Below are positions 8,956 to 18,357 of a DNA stretch of 52,351 bases, piece after piece (position 1 is the stretch's first letter; every line of letters begins with the position of its first letter). Origin of the DNA: Flavobacterium soyangense (GTDB taxonomy: Bacteria > Bacteroidota > Bacteroidia > Flavobacteriales > Flavobacteriaceae); the NCBI RefSeq assembly GCF_015277675.1, contig NZ_JADHEC010000026.1:1-52351 (forward strand), in the 5' to 3' direction. The notes beneath the pieces were generated by a model. The model was given only the letters and a program-made list of their open reading frames with translations. It searched no databases and was not told the DNA's origin. A program made the position numbers and the translations under genes.

Positions 8956-10074
8956 ATGGATTTAAGCAAATTAAAAGGACAACTACAAACCGAAGTAGAT
9001 ACTGCATTTTTGTATGATAGTATTGCAGCCATACAATCTGATGAAAATTTAAGCCGTGTTTTGCAAAGTTTAGCCCAAATCGAAAAAGGTCACGCTAAAC
9101 ATATGTTAGATAAAGTCCGGGAATTTGAACCTAATCACAAATTACCGCCGCCTTCTTCAAGAGCTAAATTTCAATTAAAACTAGGGAAACTTTTTGGATA
9201 TAATTCAATAATCAGTAGTTTGTCCAATATTGAAAAGCAATTTGCTGTTAATTCCATAAAAAATAAAATCGAAAAAGGGGAGAAGCCAAGCGGTTTCGAA
9301 CACAATCATCTCAATATTATTGAAGCGGTAAACAATAATGCTGCTCTGAATGTATCAGGAGGGTTATTATCGAAATTTGAAAGTCGTCACAAATCTGTTG
9401 GAGGAAATGCGTTACGTGCAGCCGTTTTGGGTTCAAATGACGGATTAGTTTCAAATATGAGCTTAGTGATGGGAGTTGCCGGAGCGGCGGTTTCTAATAA
9501 CAACATTTTATTGACAGGTATTGCCGGTCTTATGGCAGGTGCAATTTCAATGGCATTAGGCGAATGGCTTTCGGTACAAAGTTCCCGAGAATTAAACCAA
9601 CGCCAAATCGATTTAGAAACAGAAGAATTAGAAGCTTCACCAGAAGAAGAAAAAAAGGAATTAGTGTTGCTATATCAAGCCAAAGGAATGAGTGTCGCAG
9701 AAGCTCAAAAATTAGCCGATAAAGCATTTGAAAACCCTGAAACTGCAATTGACGCCATCATCACCGAAGAATTAGGAATTGACAAGGAAGAATTGGGAGG
9801 TTCCGCCTGGGAAGCAGCCATTGCTTCTTTTATACTTTTTTCAATTGGAGCTATTATTCCATTGTATCCATTTATGATTTTAGATGGTAAGAATGCTATT
9901 TTATTGAGTATTGCAAGTAGCGTAGTTGGTCTTTTTGGAATTGGAGCTGCCATAACATTATTGACAGGAAAAAACATTATGTTCTCAGGAATGAGACAAG
10001 TTGCTTTTGGATTAGCAGCAGCAGCGGTGACTTATGGAATTGGAACATTAATAGGTGTTTCTTTGGCAGGATAA
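8956..10074 (+). CDS. VIT1/CCC1 transporter with ferritin-like N-terminal domain
   Basis: 372 aa from the ATG at 8956; a TTG at 8938 would add six residues but lies inside the predicted promoter. Residues 1 to about 110 form a ferritin/rubrerythrin-like four-helix domain, with Glu-rich positions such as QTEVDTAF and IEKGHAKHM that could bind iron. The C-terminal part is a VIT1/CCC1 membrane domain (LRAAVLGSNDGLVSNMSLVMGVAGA, GAISMALGEWLSVQSSREL). Such fusions (MbfA-like) export Fe2+ or Mn2+ from the cytoplasm; the ferritin-like part is thought to sense or deliver metal. The next gene, DUF2231, follows after 52 bp and may be cotranscribed. Confidence 0.87.
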   Translation: MDLSKLKGQLQTEVDTAFLYDSIAAIQSDENLSRVLQSLAQIEKGHAKHMLDKVREFEPNHKLPPPSSRAKFQLKLGKLFGYNSIISSLSNIEKQFAVNSIKNKIEKGEKPSGFEHNHLNIIEAVNNNAALNVSGGLLSKFESRHKSVGGNALRAAVLGSNDGLVSNMSLVMGVAGAAVSNNNILLTGIAGLMAGAISMALGEWLSVQSSRELNQRQIDLETEELEASPEEEKKELVLLYQAKGMSVAEAQKLADKAFENPETAIDAIITEELGIDKEELGGSAWEAAIASFILFSIGAIIPLYPFMILDGKNAILLSIASSVVGLFGIGAAITLLTGKNIMFSGMRQVAFGLAAAAVTYGIGTLIGVSLAG

Positions 10075-10126
10075 TTATTTAAGAATTAAATATAAAATTA
10101 AGCATTTTTAACTTTAAACAAAAAAT

Positions 10127-10618
10127 ATGAACGACGCACATTTACACATGGTAGTAAACCATTTCCCAATTATTGGGACAATTCTTGGATTAGGAATTTT
10201 AATTACTGGAATAATTTTAAAAAACAATTCGGTAAAAAATACCGCTTATGTTTTATTTATTGTGGCAGCTATTTTTGCGGCTTTCAGTATGGGAACAGGA
10301 GAAGGAGCTGAAGAAATGGTTGAGGACATGCCTTCTGTGGGAAAACAAATTATTCACGAACATGAAGAAATGGCCGAAAAATTAGCAATTGTTTTGTATG
10401 TTTTAGGAGTAATTTCTCTTGCAGGTTTGTTCTTGAGTTTTAAAAAACATGCAAAAACCAATTTGGTTTCCTATTTAGCAGTTATTATTGGAATTGTTGC
10501 AGTATTTTTTGCTCAACAAACAGGTACTACCGGCGGAGAAGTTCGTCATACAGAAATTAGACCTAACGCTGTTCATGCTATAGGAGAAAAACAAGAGAAA
10601 AGCGAAGATAAAGATTAA
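10127..10618 (+). CDS. DUF2231-like four-helix membrane protein
   Basis: 163 aa with four predicted membrane helices and a charged C-terminus. Conserved-looking histidines are HLHMVVNHFPI near the N-terminus and HEHEEMAEK in the middle, as in the DUF2231/predicted heme-binding membrane family. It lies downstream of the ferritin-like VIT1 gene and just before a strong terminator, so it is probably the last gene of that unit. A role in metal or redox handling is suggested by context only. Confidence 0.65.
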   Translation: MNDAHLHMVVNHFPIIGTILGLGILITGIILKNNSVKNTAYVLFIVAAIFAAFSMGTGEGAEEMVEDMPSVGKQIIHEHEEMAEKLAIVLYVLGVISLAGLFLSFKKHAKTNLVSYLAVIIGIVAVFFAQQTGTTGGEVRHTEIRPNAVHAIGEKQEKSEDKD

Positions 10619-10640
10619 TTTTATTTTTTTATCGTTATTA

Positions 10641-10678
10641 AAAAATAAGGCTGTCATAAAAACAGCCTTATTTTTTTT
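10641..10678. terminator. Bidirectional terminator
   Basis: Perfect stem AATAAGGCTGT / ACAGCCTTATT around the loop CATAAAA, with an A tract on the left and T8 on the right. It sits between convergent genes and can serve both strands. Confidence 0.9.
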
Positions 10679-10698
10679 GATATAATTATACTAAATTA

Positions 10699-12399
10699 TC
10701 AATTAGCAAATAGCAAGATGAGCAATTGCGCTACCAAAATCCTACTGATAGTTACCAAAGGATAAACTGTGGCATACGATTGATTGGGAATGTCAGAATC
10801 TAAATATTTGGTACTAAACGATAAGGCAGCAGGATCAGTATAGGAACCACTCATAATACCTACCATTTGATAAAAATTTAGCTTAAACACAAATCGGCTA
10901 ATTATTACTAATAGCGTTAATGGTATAAAAGTGATATAACAGGCATAATAAATCCACATCCAGCCGTTATTTGCCATAAAGCTATCATAGAAGCCATGAC
11001 CTGCTTTAATCCCTACAGCAGCAAAGAATAAACAAATACCAAAATCTTTCATAAAATGAATCGCACCATTATTGATATACGAATGAATTACTCCAACTCC
11101 TCCATATCTACTGATAAATAAAGCGGCAATAAGTGGTCCTGCTGCCAATCCTAATTTTAGCGGAACTGGTAAAGAAGGAATAATAATAGGGATAGACCCA
11201 ATAATAACTCCAAAAATTAATCCACCAAAAAGAGAAAGAAAATCGGGCTCTAAAAGTATTTTTTTAGAATTTCCAACAATTTTTTCTACTTCAGATATAG
11301 CTTGTCTGTTACCAAAAACCATTAATGTATCTCCGTAAAATAACTCTAAAGAAGGTTGGGCTAAAATTTCTAATCCGGAACGAATTACACGGGTAACTTT
11401 GACGTCATATTGATTATATAAATCCAATTGAGCCAGTGTTTTGTGAGTAGCTGTTTTTTGAGTAACACTAATAATTTTAGTTGTAAGTTCATTTTCTGAT
11501 TCGATAAATAAATCTGTCGAAACTTTACCAACACAATCAATAAAATTAGTAATGTCTTTTTGTTTTGCCACAACCATTAAAACGTCTTTTTTTTCTAATA
11601 TTGTGTCTAATGAAGGGGAATAAACTACAGTAGTTCCGCTATGTTTCTGTCTTGAAATAATTACATCTTTAATATTGAATTCTTTCAATACTTGTTTTAT
11701 GGTTTTTCCAAAGACATCAGGATTAGTAACTCTGCATTTTTGACGAACAATTTTGTTTTCGGAATCTTTATTTTTCTCCTGAAGCAAAACTTCTTCTTTG
11801 GCTAAATCAATTTTTAAAAAATTTTTAGATAATATAATGAGTATAATAATCCCAAAAACTCCTATGGGATATGTGATAGCATAGGCAACTGCTGGGTCTG
11901 CAAAATGATCTGAAGGTAGGTTCAATTGTTTTTGAATTTCAATAAGAGTTGATTTTGCAGCTCCTAATCCAGGAGTGTTGGTTACCGAACCCGACATCAA
12001 TCCAACGGCATTTTCTATTTTTATAGTTGCCAATAAGTGAATAAGATAAGTGATAATACCTCCTAGGAATACTGTTCCAACTCCCAAAGCATTAAAAATC
12101 AGTCCTTCTTTTTTAAACGAAGAAAAGAAAGTAGGACCTACTTGAATACCAATTCCATAAACAAATAGAATTAAACCAAACTCACGGACAAACTGAATTA
12201 ATTCAGCATTCATAGTAAAACCTAAATGCCCTAAGAAAAGGCCAACAAACATTACTGCGGATACCCCTAATGATACACTTCCAATTTTGATTTTTCCTAC
12301 AAAAAATCCGACACTAATCACCATAAATAATGCAATTAATGACTGTGTCATTTCCGGTTCATCAGTTGGAGTAAACAATATTCTAAACCATTCAAACAT
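10699..12399 (-). CDS. AspT/YidE-type aspartate-alanine exchanger family transporter
   Basis: 566 aa. Two homologous membrane halves (about 1-190 and 390-566) flank a cytoplasmic region with two TrkA_C/RCK-C domains (about 205-375; e.g. DTILEKKDVLMVVAKQ and FYGDTLMVFGN). Both halves carry the repeat motif seen as GLMSGSVTNTPGLGAA and GIMSGSYTDPAALSF. This is the AAE transporter pattern (AspT of Tetragenococcus exchanges aspartate for alanine; YidE/YbjL of enteric bacteria have poorly defined substrates). The substrate here is unknown. It follows the ThrE-like gene by 48 bp, so the two may form an operon. Confidence 0.85.
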   Translation of the reverse strand: MFEWFRILFTPTDEPEMTQSLIALFMVISVGFFVGKIKIGSVSLGVSAVMFVGLFLGHLGFTMNAELIQFVREFGLILFVYGIGIQVGPTFFSSFKKEGLIFNALGVGTVFLGGIITYLIHLLATIKIENAVGLMSGSVTNTPGLGAAKSTLIEIQKQLNLPSDHFADPAVAYAITYPIGVFGIIILIILSKNFLKIDLAKEEVLLQEKNKDSENKIVRQKCRVTNPDVFGKTIKQVLKEFNIKDVIISRQKHSGTTVVYSPSLDTILEKKDVLMVVAKQKDITNFIDCVGKVSTDLFIESENELTTKIISVTQKTATHKTLAQLDLYNQYDVKVTRVIRSGLEILAQPSLELFYGDTLMVFGNRQAISEVEKIVGNSKKILLEPDFLSLFGGLIFGVIIGSIPIIIPSLPVPLKLGLAAGPLIAALFISRYGGVGVIHSYINNGAIHFMKDFGICLFFAAVGIKAGHGFYDSFMANNGWMWIYYACYITFIPLTLLVIISRFVFKLNFYQMVGIMSGSYTDPAALSFSTKYLDSDIPNQSYATVYPLVTISRILVAQLLILLFAN

Positions 12400-12447
12400 A
12401 ATATATAAATTTAAAAATTAGATTACTGGAAGAAAAATGGCAACATT

Positions 12448-13821
12448 TTAGGTATTCCTTTTAAATAATTTTTTAATCAATACATTCAAATCTTTCCCTT
12501 TTACAGTGTAGGATTTGAATACAATAATTGGAAATGCAACCCCAAATGCAAGTGCAAAAAGAATGAAAACAGTAGTAATCCCATAAGAAAAAGTCTGAAT
12601 TACTTCTTCAACAGATGGTTTCTGACCTTTACTTCCACTTATCCAATCAATCATTCCCATCATAAACTCATAACTAATTAAACCGGGAATCATATTGATT
12701 ACAGCCGGAATCATAAAAATGATAGGCGGAGTATGCGTTCTGTGAGCAAAATACATTCCTGAAATACCTACAAAACTTGAAGCAATAAAAATAGACAATA
12801 TAAGATTCATATCTAATTCCTTAAATAAGATAAATTTTATTAAATATCCAACAGCCCCTAATATAAAAACAGTCCATAAAGCTCTTTTTGGAGTGTTGAA
12901 CATAAGTGCAAATCCTAAAGAAGTTATCCCTCCAAAAATTAGTTTTGCAGTTTCAATTCCCAAACCTTTGGGTTCGAATGCAACTTTTACCTGTGTTTGA
13001 AAATACGATAAATCAAATAAATTAAACTCTTTTATAGCTTGCATATCAAATATCATTGTCGAGGAAAAGAAACCAAAAGCAATCATCAATACAAGCATGA
13101 AACTATAAATAAAACGAGCAGTACCAGATTCAAAATAACCTTCTAAATAATCTATAAAAGCATTAATCATTACAGCTCCGGGAATAAGATATAATACGGA
13201 TACAACCAAAGCCTCCTTTATCTGAATATTAAAAACCACGCCTGTTAAATGGATGAATAAAGTAGAAATGGTAGCTCCAATAAAAAAAGCAAATATGTGG
13301 TTGTGATGTTTAAGCATCAAGGTTCTTCTGGCATAGTAACCAAATAAAGTTGAAAAGTAAACAATTAAGGATTGCAGCCAATCGCCATCAAACAACATAC
13401 AAAGAGCTACGCTGGCAAAAGGTGCAAAAGCGTATAATTCTAAGTTAGAATACACTTTTTTTTCCTTTATTTGTTTCAGGGTTGATTTTATTTCTGAAAT
13501 TGGGATTTTATTTTCTAAAACATCCCAAGACAAAATACTAATTTCTGAAATAGTTTCAAAGTTCAATCCTTTTGACTTTACAGTTCTGGCTAGTGTATGT
13601 GCTTTAAATTTATTTTCTTTATAAACTGATATTACAATTCCTGTATATGTCAAAACCAATTCGCAATGATATCCCAAACCTTTAGCAATTCTTTCTAAAT
13701 TACGAATAATTCGTGCAGTATGTGAACCACTAGTAATCATCATTTCACCAATTTCAGTAAGTAAATTCAGCACTGTTTGAGCTCTTCTTTCTTCAATCAT
13801 CTTGTAGGGTTTATCTAGCAT
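12448..13821 (-). CDS. ThrE-family threonine/serine exporter-like protein
   Basis: 457 aa. An N-terminal cytoplasmic ThrE domain (about 1-130) contains GEMMITSGSHTARIIRNLERIAKGLGY; it is followed by about ten membrane helices that include both the ThrE and ThrE_2-like halves in one chain (fused form). Family members in Corynebacterium export threonine and serine; others export organic acids. It is transcribed away from pckA, with 249 bp of shared upstream region. Substrate is inferred from family only. Confidence 0.82.
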   Translation of the reverse strand: MLDKPYKMIEERRAQTVLNLLTEIGEMMITSGSHTARIIRNLERIAKGLGYHCELVLTYTGIVISVYKENKFKAHTLARTVKSKGLNFETISEISILSWDVLENKIPISEIKSTLKQIKEKKVYSNLELYAFAPFASVALCMLFDGDWLQSLIVYFSTLFGYYARRTLMLKHHNHIFAFFIGATISTLFIHLTGVVFNIQIKEALVVSVLYLIPGAVMINAFIDYLEGYFESGTARFIYSFMLVLMIAFGFFSSTMIFDMQAIKEFNLFDLSYFQTQVKVAFEPKGLGIETAKLIFGGITSLGFALMFNTPKRALWTVFILGAVGYLIKFILFKELDMNLILSIFIASSFVGISGMYFAHRTHTPPIIFMIPAVINMIPGLISYEFMMGMIDWISGSKGQKPSVEEVIQTFSYGITTVFILFALAFGVAFPIIVFKSYTVKGKDLNVLIKKLFKRNT

Positions 13822-13916
13822 TACAATAGCAAAATAATATCTTCGACTATTTAAATAAATTTCTAAATGTAGATATATTTTTCTATGTCAAAATTAGTGA
13901 TTTAATATTCGTTTAA

Positions 13917-13932
13917 TATGATAATTATCATA
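13917..13932. promoter_or_regulatory. Palindromic operator candidate 1 upstream of pckA
   Basis: Perfect 16-bp palindrome TATGATAATTATCATA. Its core, TGATAATTATCA, recurs 71 bp downstream in the same intergenic region, which argues for a two-site operator. Confidence 0.5.
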
Positions 13933-13959
13933 AATACCCCGTGAACCCTTGAAAACAAA

Positions 13960-13971
13960 GAAAACGTTTTC
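13960..13971. promoter_or_regulatory. LacI-type operator candidate (GAAAACGTTTTC)
   Basis: Perfect 12-bp palindrome with central CG. LacI/CcpA-family operators have this form (AAACGTTT core). It lies between the two TGATAATTATCA copies. The factor is unknown. Confidence 0.5.
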
Positions 13972-13989
13972 GTGAATTTATTTTTTATA

Positions 13990-14001
13990 TGATAATTATC
14001 A
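13990..14001. promoter_or_regulatory. Palindromic operator candidate 2 upstream of pckA
   Basis: TGATAATTATCA, second copy of the palindrome core at 13919-13930. It ends 22 bp before the -7 box and so overlaps the expected -33 region of pckA. Confidence 0.5.
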
Positions 14002-14023
14002 GGTTTTTTAGGATTGAATTTCT

Positions 14024-14031
14024 TAATTTTG
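14024..14031 (+). promoter_or_regulatory. Predicted pckA -7 box
   Basis: TAATTTTG matches TAnnTTTG. Transcription would begin near 14038, about 33 nt before the ATG. The expected -33 region coincides with the second palindrome. Confidence 0.5.
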
Positions 14032-14070
14032 GTAAAGAATTAAAGATAAAAATATATAAAAAATTGTATT

Positions 14071-15690
14071 ATGAAAAACATTAAAATTATTCAGGAATTA
14101 CACGATTTAGGAATCACAGGTTATCACGAAGTATCTTACAATCCTTCTTACGAAGAATTATACGAAGCAGAAGTTTCCCATAAAAGAAAAGGATATGAAA
14201 AAGGAGCTTTAACTGATACTGGAGCCGTGGCAGTAAAAACAGGGATTTTTACAGGTCGTTCCCCTAAAGATAGATATATTGTTAAAGATGATATTACCAG
14301 AGATACTATTTATTGGGATGATAAAGTAAATTTTCCAACAACTATTGAAGTTTGGAATGATCTAAAAGAGGTGGTTTTAAACCAACTTTCTACTTCTCCA
14401 AAATTGTATGTAGTCGATGCATTTTGCGGTACAAATGAAGACACAAGACTAAAAGTTCGTTTTGTTATGGAAGTAGCTTGGCAAGCTCACTTTGTAACGA
14501 ATATGTTTATCAGACCTTCAATTTATGAATTGCAAAACTTTGGAGAACCAGATTTTGTGGTGATGAATGGTTCAAAAGCAACAAATCCTGATTGGAAAGA
14601 ACACGGATTAAATTCTGAAAACTTTGTTTTATTTAATCTTACTGAAAGAGTTCAAATCATTGGTGGAACTTGGTACGGCGGTGAAATGAAAAAAGGAATG
14701 TTTGCGATGATGAATTATTATCTTCCTCTTAAAGGAATGGCTTCAATGCACTGTTCTGCGAATGTAGGTGAAAAAGGAGATGTTGCAGTTTTCTTTGGTC
14801 TTTCAGGTACAGGAAAAACAACACTTTCTGCAGATCCAAAAAGATATTTGATAGGTGATGACGAACACGGTTGGGATGATAATGGGGTATTTAATTTTGA
14901 AGGTGGTTGTTATGCAAAAGTGATTGACTTGAGCGAACAAAACGAACCAGATATTTGGAGAGCAATCAAAAGAGATGCTTTATTAGAAAACGTGATTGTT
15001 GATGAATATGGAGAAATTAATTATTTTGACCATTCTATTACTGAAAATTCAAGAGTTTCTTACCCAATTTATAATATCAATAAAATTGTCTTGCCTTCTA
15101 AAGCGGGTCATGCCAGTAAAATAATTTATCTTTCTGCTGATGCTTTTGGTGTTTTGCCTCCAGTTTCAATCTTGGATGAAGATCAAGCACAATATCACTT
15201 TCTTTGTGGCTATACCTCTAAATTAGCCGGAACAGAAAGAGGAATTACTGAGCCGGAACCATCATTCTCTCCTGCATTTGGCGAAGCATTCTTGACTTTG
15301 CACCCAACAATGTATTCTAAAACATTAATTGGAAAAATGAAACAACACGGTGCAAAAGCTTATTTAGTAAACACAGGATGGAATGGAACAGGAAAAAGAA
15401 TTTCATTAAAAAATACCAGAGCGATCATTGATTCAATCATAAGCGGTGAAATTGATAAAGCAGAAACTAGAAAAATTCCTTATTTGAATTTAACAATACC
15501 ATTGTTTTTATCAAACGTGAGCGATGGAATTCTTGATCCAAGAGACACATACAAAGACAAAGAGGAATGGGTTCGTAAAGCTGTAGATTTGTCCTCTCGT
15601 TACATTAAAAACTTCGAGCAATATACAAATACCGAAGAAGGAAAGCGTTTAGTTAGTGCCGGTCCTTCATTAGAACCAGTTTTAAACTAG
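14071..15690 (+). CDS. pckA: Phosphoenolpyruvate carboxykinase (ATP)
   Basis: 539 aa, the normal length. It converts oxaloacetate + ATP to PEP + CO2 + ADP, the first committed step of gluconeogenesis. Signatures seen are [11 protein letters not shown] (substrate-binding Arg), [10 protein letters not shown], the P-loop [11 protein letters not shown] with the metal site LIGDDEHGW, and [11 protein letters not shown]. The ATP-specific family is clear from the kinase-1a motif and length. It is monocistronic: a promoter with palindromic operator candidates lies upstream and a hairpin downstream. Bacteroidota PckA often works in the reverse direction under some conditions; direction here cannot be told. 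Confidence 0.97.
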   Translation: MKNIKIIQELHDLGITGYHEVSYNPSYEELYEAEVSHKRKGYEKGALTDTGAVAVKTGIFTGRSPKDRYIVKDDITRDTIYWDDKVNFPTTIEVWNDLKEVVLNQLSTSPKLYVVDAFCGTNEDTRLKVRFVMEVAWQAHFVTNMFIRPSIYELQNFGEPDFVVMNGSKATNPDWKEHGLNSENFVLFNLTERVQIIGGTWYGGEMKKGMFAMMNYYLPLKGMASMHCSANVGEKGDVAVFFGLSGTGKTTLSADPKRYLIGDDEHGWDDNGVFNFEGGCYAKVIDLSEQNEPDIWRAIKRDALLENVIVDEYGEINYFDHSITENSRVSYPIYNINKIVLPSKAGHASKIIYLSADAFGVLPPVSILDEDQAQYHFLCGYTSKLAGTERGITEPEPSFSPAFGEAFLTLHPTMYSKTLIGKMKQHGAKAYLVNTGWNGTGKRISLKNTRAIIDSIISGEIDKAETRKIPYLNLTIPLFLSNVSDGILDPRDTYKDKEEWVRKAVDLSSRYIKNFEQYTNTEEGKRLVSAGPSLEPVLN

Positions 15691-15712
15691 ATTTAGAATT
15701 ATAGGTTATTTC

Positions 15713-15755
15713 AACATCTGTATCTAATATTTTAATTCTATTAGTTACAGATGTT
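15713..15755 (+). terminator. pckA terminator hairpin
   Basis: AACATCTGTA pairs with TACAGATGTT, extended inward by CTAATA/TATTAG, and is followed by TGATTTTTAAA. The U tract is short, so efficiency is uncertain. Confidence 0.6.
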
Positions 15756-15814
15756 TGATTTTTAAACCATTTTTTTTAACAATTTCTTTTCGATTAGTTA
15801 AATTAAAAAGCAAG

Positions 15815-15841
15815 TTGTTATTAAATTATCTCGTATATTTG
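15815..15841 (+). promoter_or_regulatory. Promoter of the his operon
   Basis: TTG at 15815-15817 and TATATTTG at 15834-15841 (TAnnTTTG), 16 bp apart. This is near the Bacteroidota spacing. The transcript would start near 15848 and include the His leader peptide. Confidence 0.6.
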
Positions 15842-15874
15842 CAATCGAATAAAAGGATTATCAAATTAAAAATT

Positions 15875-15934
15875 ATGTTATCAATTCAATTACATCACCA
15901 TCACTTTCATTATTGCTCTCAAGCGATGTGTTAA
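15875..15934 (+). CDS. hisL: his operon leader peptide
   Basis: 19-codon frame reading MLSIQLHHHHFHYCSQAMC, with five His codons within six positions. It starts 34 bp after the predicted -7 box and is followed by a rho-independent hairpin (15961-15995) and then hisG. This is the layout of ribosome-mediated attenuation: stalling at His codons when charged tRNA-His is scarce would favour an antiterminator. It is too short for ordinary gene finders. Confidence 0.9.
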   Translation: MLSIQLHHHHFHYCSQAMC

Positions 15935-15960
15935 TGATATGGATGTAAAATCATATTTAA

Positions 15961-15995
15961 AAACCCGTTTGAGTACATCAAACGGGTTTTTTATT
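15961..15995 (+). terminator. his attenuator terminator
   Basis: Stem AAACCCGTTT / AAACGGGTTT with loop GAGTACATC, followed by a T-rich run. It lies 26 bp after the leader-peptide stop and before hisG, as expected for an attenuator. Confidence 0.9.
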
Positions 15996-16046
15996 TCCCA
16001 AATGTTGTATTCAAAAAAAATTGTAAAACAACAAAAAACAACAAAA

Positions 16047-16904
16047 ATGAGTACTTTAAAAATTGCAATTCAAAAATCAGGCCGTTTAAACGAAGACAGT
16101 ATCCAAATCCTAAAAGACTGCGGAATTTCTATCGATAATGGAAACGACCAACTCAAAGCCTCAGCATCTAATTTTCCCTTGGAAGTTTTGTATCTGAGAA
16201 ATTCAGATATTCCTCAATATTTAATCGATGGAGTAGTCGATATTGCTATTGTTGGCGATAATCTTTTGGTCGAAAAAGGGAAAGGAATTAAAGTGATCCA
16301 AAAATTAGGCTTTTCTAAATGTAAAGTTTCTGTAGCGGTTCCTAAGGCGTTCGAATACAATTCCATTCAGGATTTAAGCGGATTGCGGATCGCAACCTCC
16401 TATCCAAATACGGTAAACGAATATTTTGCTTCATTTGGAATGACAGTGGATATTCACCAAATTTCGGGTTCTGTTGAAATCGCTCCAAATATTGGTCTTG
16501 CCGATGCTATTGTCGATATCGTTTCCAGCGGAAGCACATTATTCAAAAATAATTTGAAAGAAGTGGAAGTTATCTTCAAAAGTGAAGCTGTCTTGGCCGT
16601 TTCACCAAAAGTGACTCCAGAAGTGCAATCCATTATTGACACCCTTCAATTCAGAATTCAGTCGGTTTTGAGAGCCAGAAAATCAAAATATATTTTGATG
16701 AATGTTCCCAACGAAAAAATTGAAGCCATTGGCAAGATATTGCCTGTTTTGAAGAGCCTTACCGTAATGCCGTTGGCAGAAGAAGGTTGGAGCAGCGTTC
16801 ATTCCGTAATTGACAAAGACACTTTTTGGGACGTTATCGACCAATTAAAAGAAGCTGGAGCCGAAGGAATTTTAGTTTGCCCAATCGAAAAAATGGTTTT
16901 ATAA
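16047..16904 (+). CDS. hisG: ATP phosphoribosyltransferase, long form (HisG)
   Basis: 285 aa from the ATG at 16047 (MSTLKIAIQKSGRL). An in-frame ATG at 15939 would add 36 residues, but that extension is encoded by the attenuator hairpin, so it is rejected. The enzyme condenses ATP with PRPP in the first step of histidine synthesis. The pattern GLADAIVDIVSSGSTLFKNNL is the PRPP-binding loop, and the C-terminal ~75 residues form the regulatory ACT-like domain of the long form (HisG-L), so feedback inhibition by histidine is expected and no HisZ is needed. Confidence 0.96.
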   Translation: MSTLKIAIQKSGRLNEDSIQILKDCGISIDNGNDQLKASASNFPLEVLYLRNSDIPQYLIDGVVDIAIVGDNLLVEKGKGIKVIQKLGFSKCKVSVAVPKAFEYNSIQDLSGLRIATSYPNTVNEYFASFGMTVDIHQISGSVEIAPNIGLADAIVDIVSSGSTLFKNNLKEVEVIFKSEAVLAVSPKVTPEVQSIIDTLQFRIQSVLRARKSKYILMNVPNEKIEAIGKILPVLKSLTVMPLAEEGWSSVHSVIDKDTFWDVIDQLKEAGAEGILVCPIEKMVL

Positions 16905-16992
16905 AGTACGATTTTAAAAATCTGAGATACCAGCTTATTTGTGCCGAAATCTTTCAATTTTTAAATCATTTAATCTTTAAATTAAAACATAA

Positions 16993-18279
16993 ATGAATAA
17001 AATATTCAATCCAAAACCCGAAACTTGGTCCGAAATTTTAAAAAGGCCAACAAAAACTATTGACGATATTGAATTTACCGTAAAGGAAATTTTCAAGGAA
17101 ATTCAAAAGAAAGGGGATGAGGCTGTTACCAAATATACTTCACTATTCGACGGTGTAAAATTTGAAAACATAGAAGTTACCACATCAGAAATTGAGCAAG
17201 CCATTGCAACTATTCCCGACGAATTGAAAAATGCCATCCAATTGGCAAAATCGAATATCGAGAAATTCCATTCGGCTCAAAAAACAACTAAAGTTGTTGT
17301 AGAAACTACCGAAGGTGTAAATTGTTGGCAAGAAAAAAGACCCATCCAAAAGATAGGTTTGTACATTCCTGGGGGAACCGCACCTTTGTTTTCGACCGTT
17401 TTGATGCTTGCCGTTCCTGCAAATATCGCAGGCTGCAACGAAATTGTTTTGTGTTCTCCACCAGACAAAAGCGGAAACATCAATCCAGCCATTTTATATG
17501 CCGCTAATTTATGCGGTGTGACCAAAATCCTGAAAGTGGGCGGAATCCAAGCCATTGCGGCAATGACTTTTGGCACTAAATCAATCCCAAAAGTCTACAA
17601 AATTTTTGGTCCTGGAAATCAGTTTGTTACTGTAGCCAAACAATTGGCAACCCAATTTGGCGTGGCCATAGATATGCCTGCCGGACCTTCTGAATTGTTG
17701 ATTGTGGCAGATGATACGGCTGTTCCCGCTTTTATAGCTTCCGATTTGTTGTCGCAAGCAGAACACGGAACCGATAGTCAGGTAATTTTGGTTTCCACTT
17801 CAAAAACATTGATTGACGAAGTGGAAAAAGAAATTCAATCCCAATTGGAAGTGTTACCAAGAAAAACCATCGCCGAAAAAGCTATTGCCAATTCGAAATT
17901 GATTTTTGTCGAAAATGACGAAATTGCGTTGGAATTAATCGACGAATATGGCCCGGAACATTTCATTATTTGTACCCAAGATGAAGATTTTTATGTTCGC
18001 AATATTGGAAATGCAGGTTCGGTTTTCATTGGAAATTATACACCCGAAAGTGCAGGAGATTATGCTTCTGGAACGAACCATACCTTGCCGACCAACGGAT
18101 ATGCCAAGAATTACAGTGGGGTGAATTTGGATAGTTTCAATAAATCGATGACTTTCCAGAAAATTTCTGAAAAAGGAATTCAAAATATTGGCAAAGCCAT
18201 TGAGATTATGGCGGAAGCCGAAGGATTGCAGGCCCACAAAAATGCAGTTACTTTGAGATTGAAAAATTTAAAAATTTAA
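16993..18279 (+). CDS. hisD: Histidinol dehydrogenase (HisD)
   Basis: 428 aa. It oxidises histidinol to histidine in two NAD-dependent steps with Zn2+. Seen are YIPGGTAPLFSTVLMLAVPA, KVYKIFGPGNQFVTVAKQ, the signature segment MPAGPSELLIVADD, and SQAEHGTDSQ with its Zn-ligand Gln/His. The C-terminal NHTLPTNGYAKNYSGVNLDSF is also typical. It follows hisG by 88 bp in the usual Bacteroidota order hisG-D-C-B. Confidence 0.97.
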   Translation: MNKIFNPKPETWSEILKRPTKTIDDIEFTVKEIFKEIQKKGDEAVTKYTSLFDGVKFENIEVTTSEIEQAIATIPDELKNAIQLAKSNIEKFHSAQKTTKVVVETTEGVNCWQEKRPIQKIGLYIPGGTAPLFSTVLMLAVPANIAGCNEIVLCSPPDKSGNINPAILYAANLCGVTKILKVGGIQAIAAMTFGTKSIPKVYKIFGPGNQFVTVAKQLATQFGVAIDMPAGPSELLIVADDTAVPAFIASDLLSQAEHGTDSQVILVSTSKTLIDEVEKEIQSQLEVLPRKTIAEKAIANSKLIFVENDEIALELIDEYGPEHFIICTQDEDFYVRNIGNAGSVFIGNYTPESAGDYASGTNHTLPTNGYAKNYSGVNLDSFNKSMTFQKISEKGIQNIGKAIEIMAEAEGLQAHKNAVTLRLKNLKI

Positions 18280-18357
18280 AGATTGAAAAATTGAATGCTA
18301 CATTTTAGTAGTTACGATAATTTAAAATTTATCATTCAAAATTTAAAATAATAAAAA

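Noticed and set aside
15939..16046. N-terminal extension of hisG from ATG 15939
   Set aside because: These 36 codons are encoded by the attenuator hairpin and spacer; the family start matches 16047.
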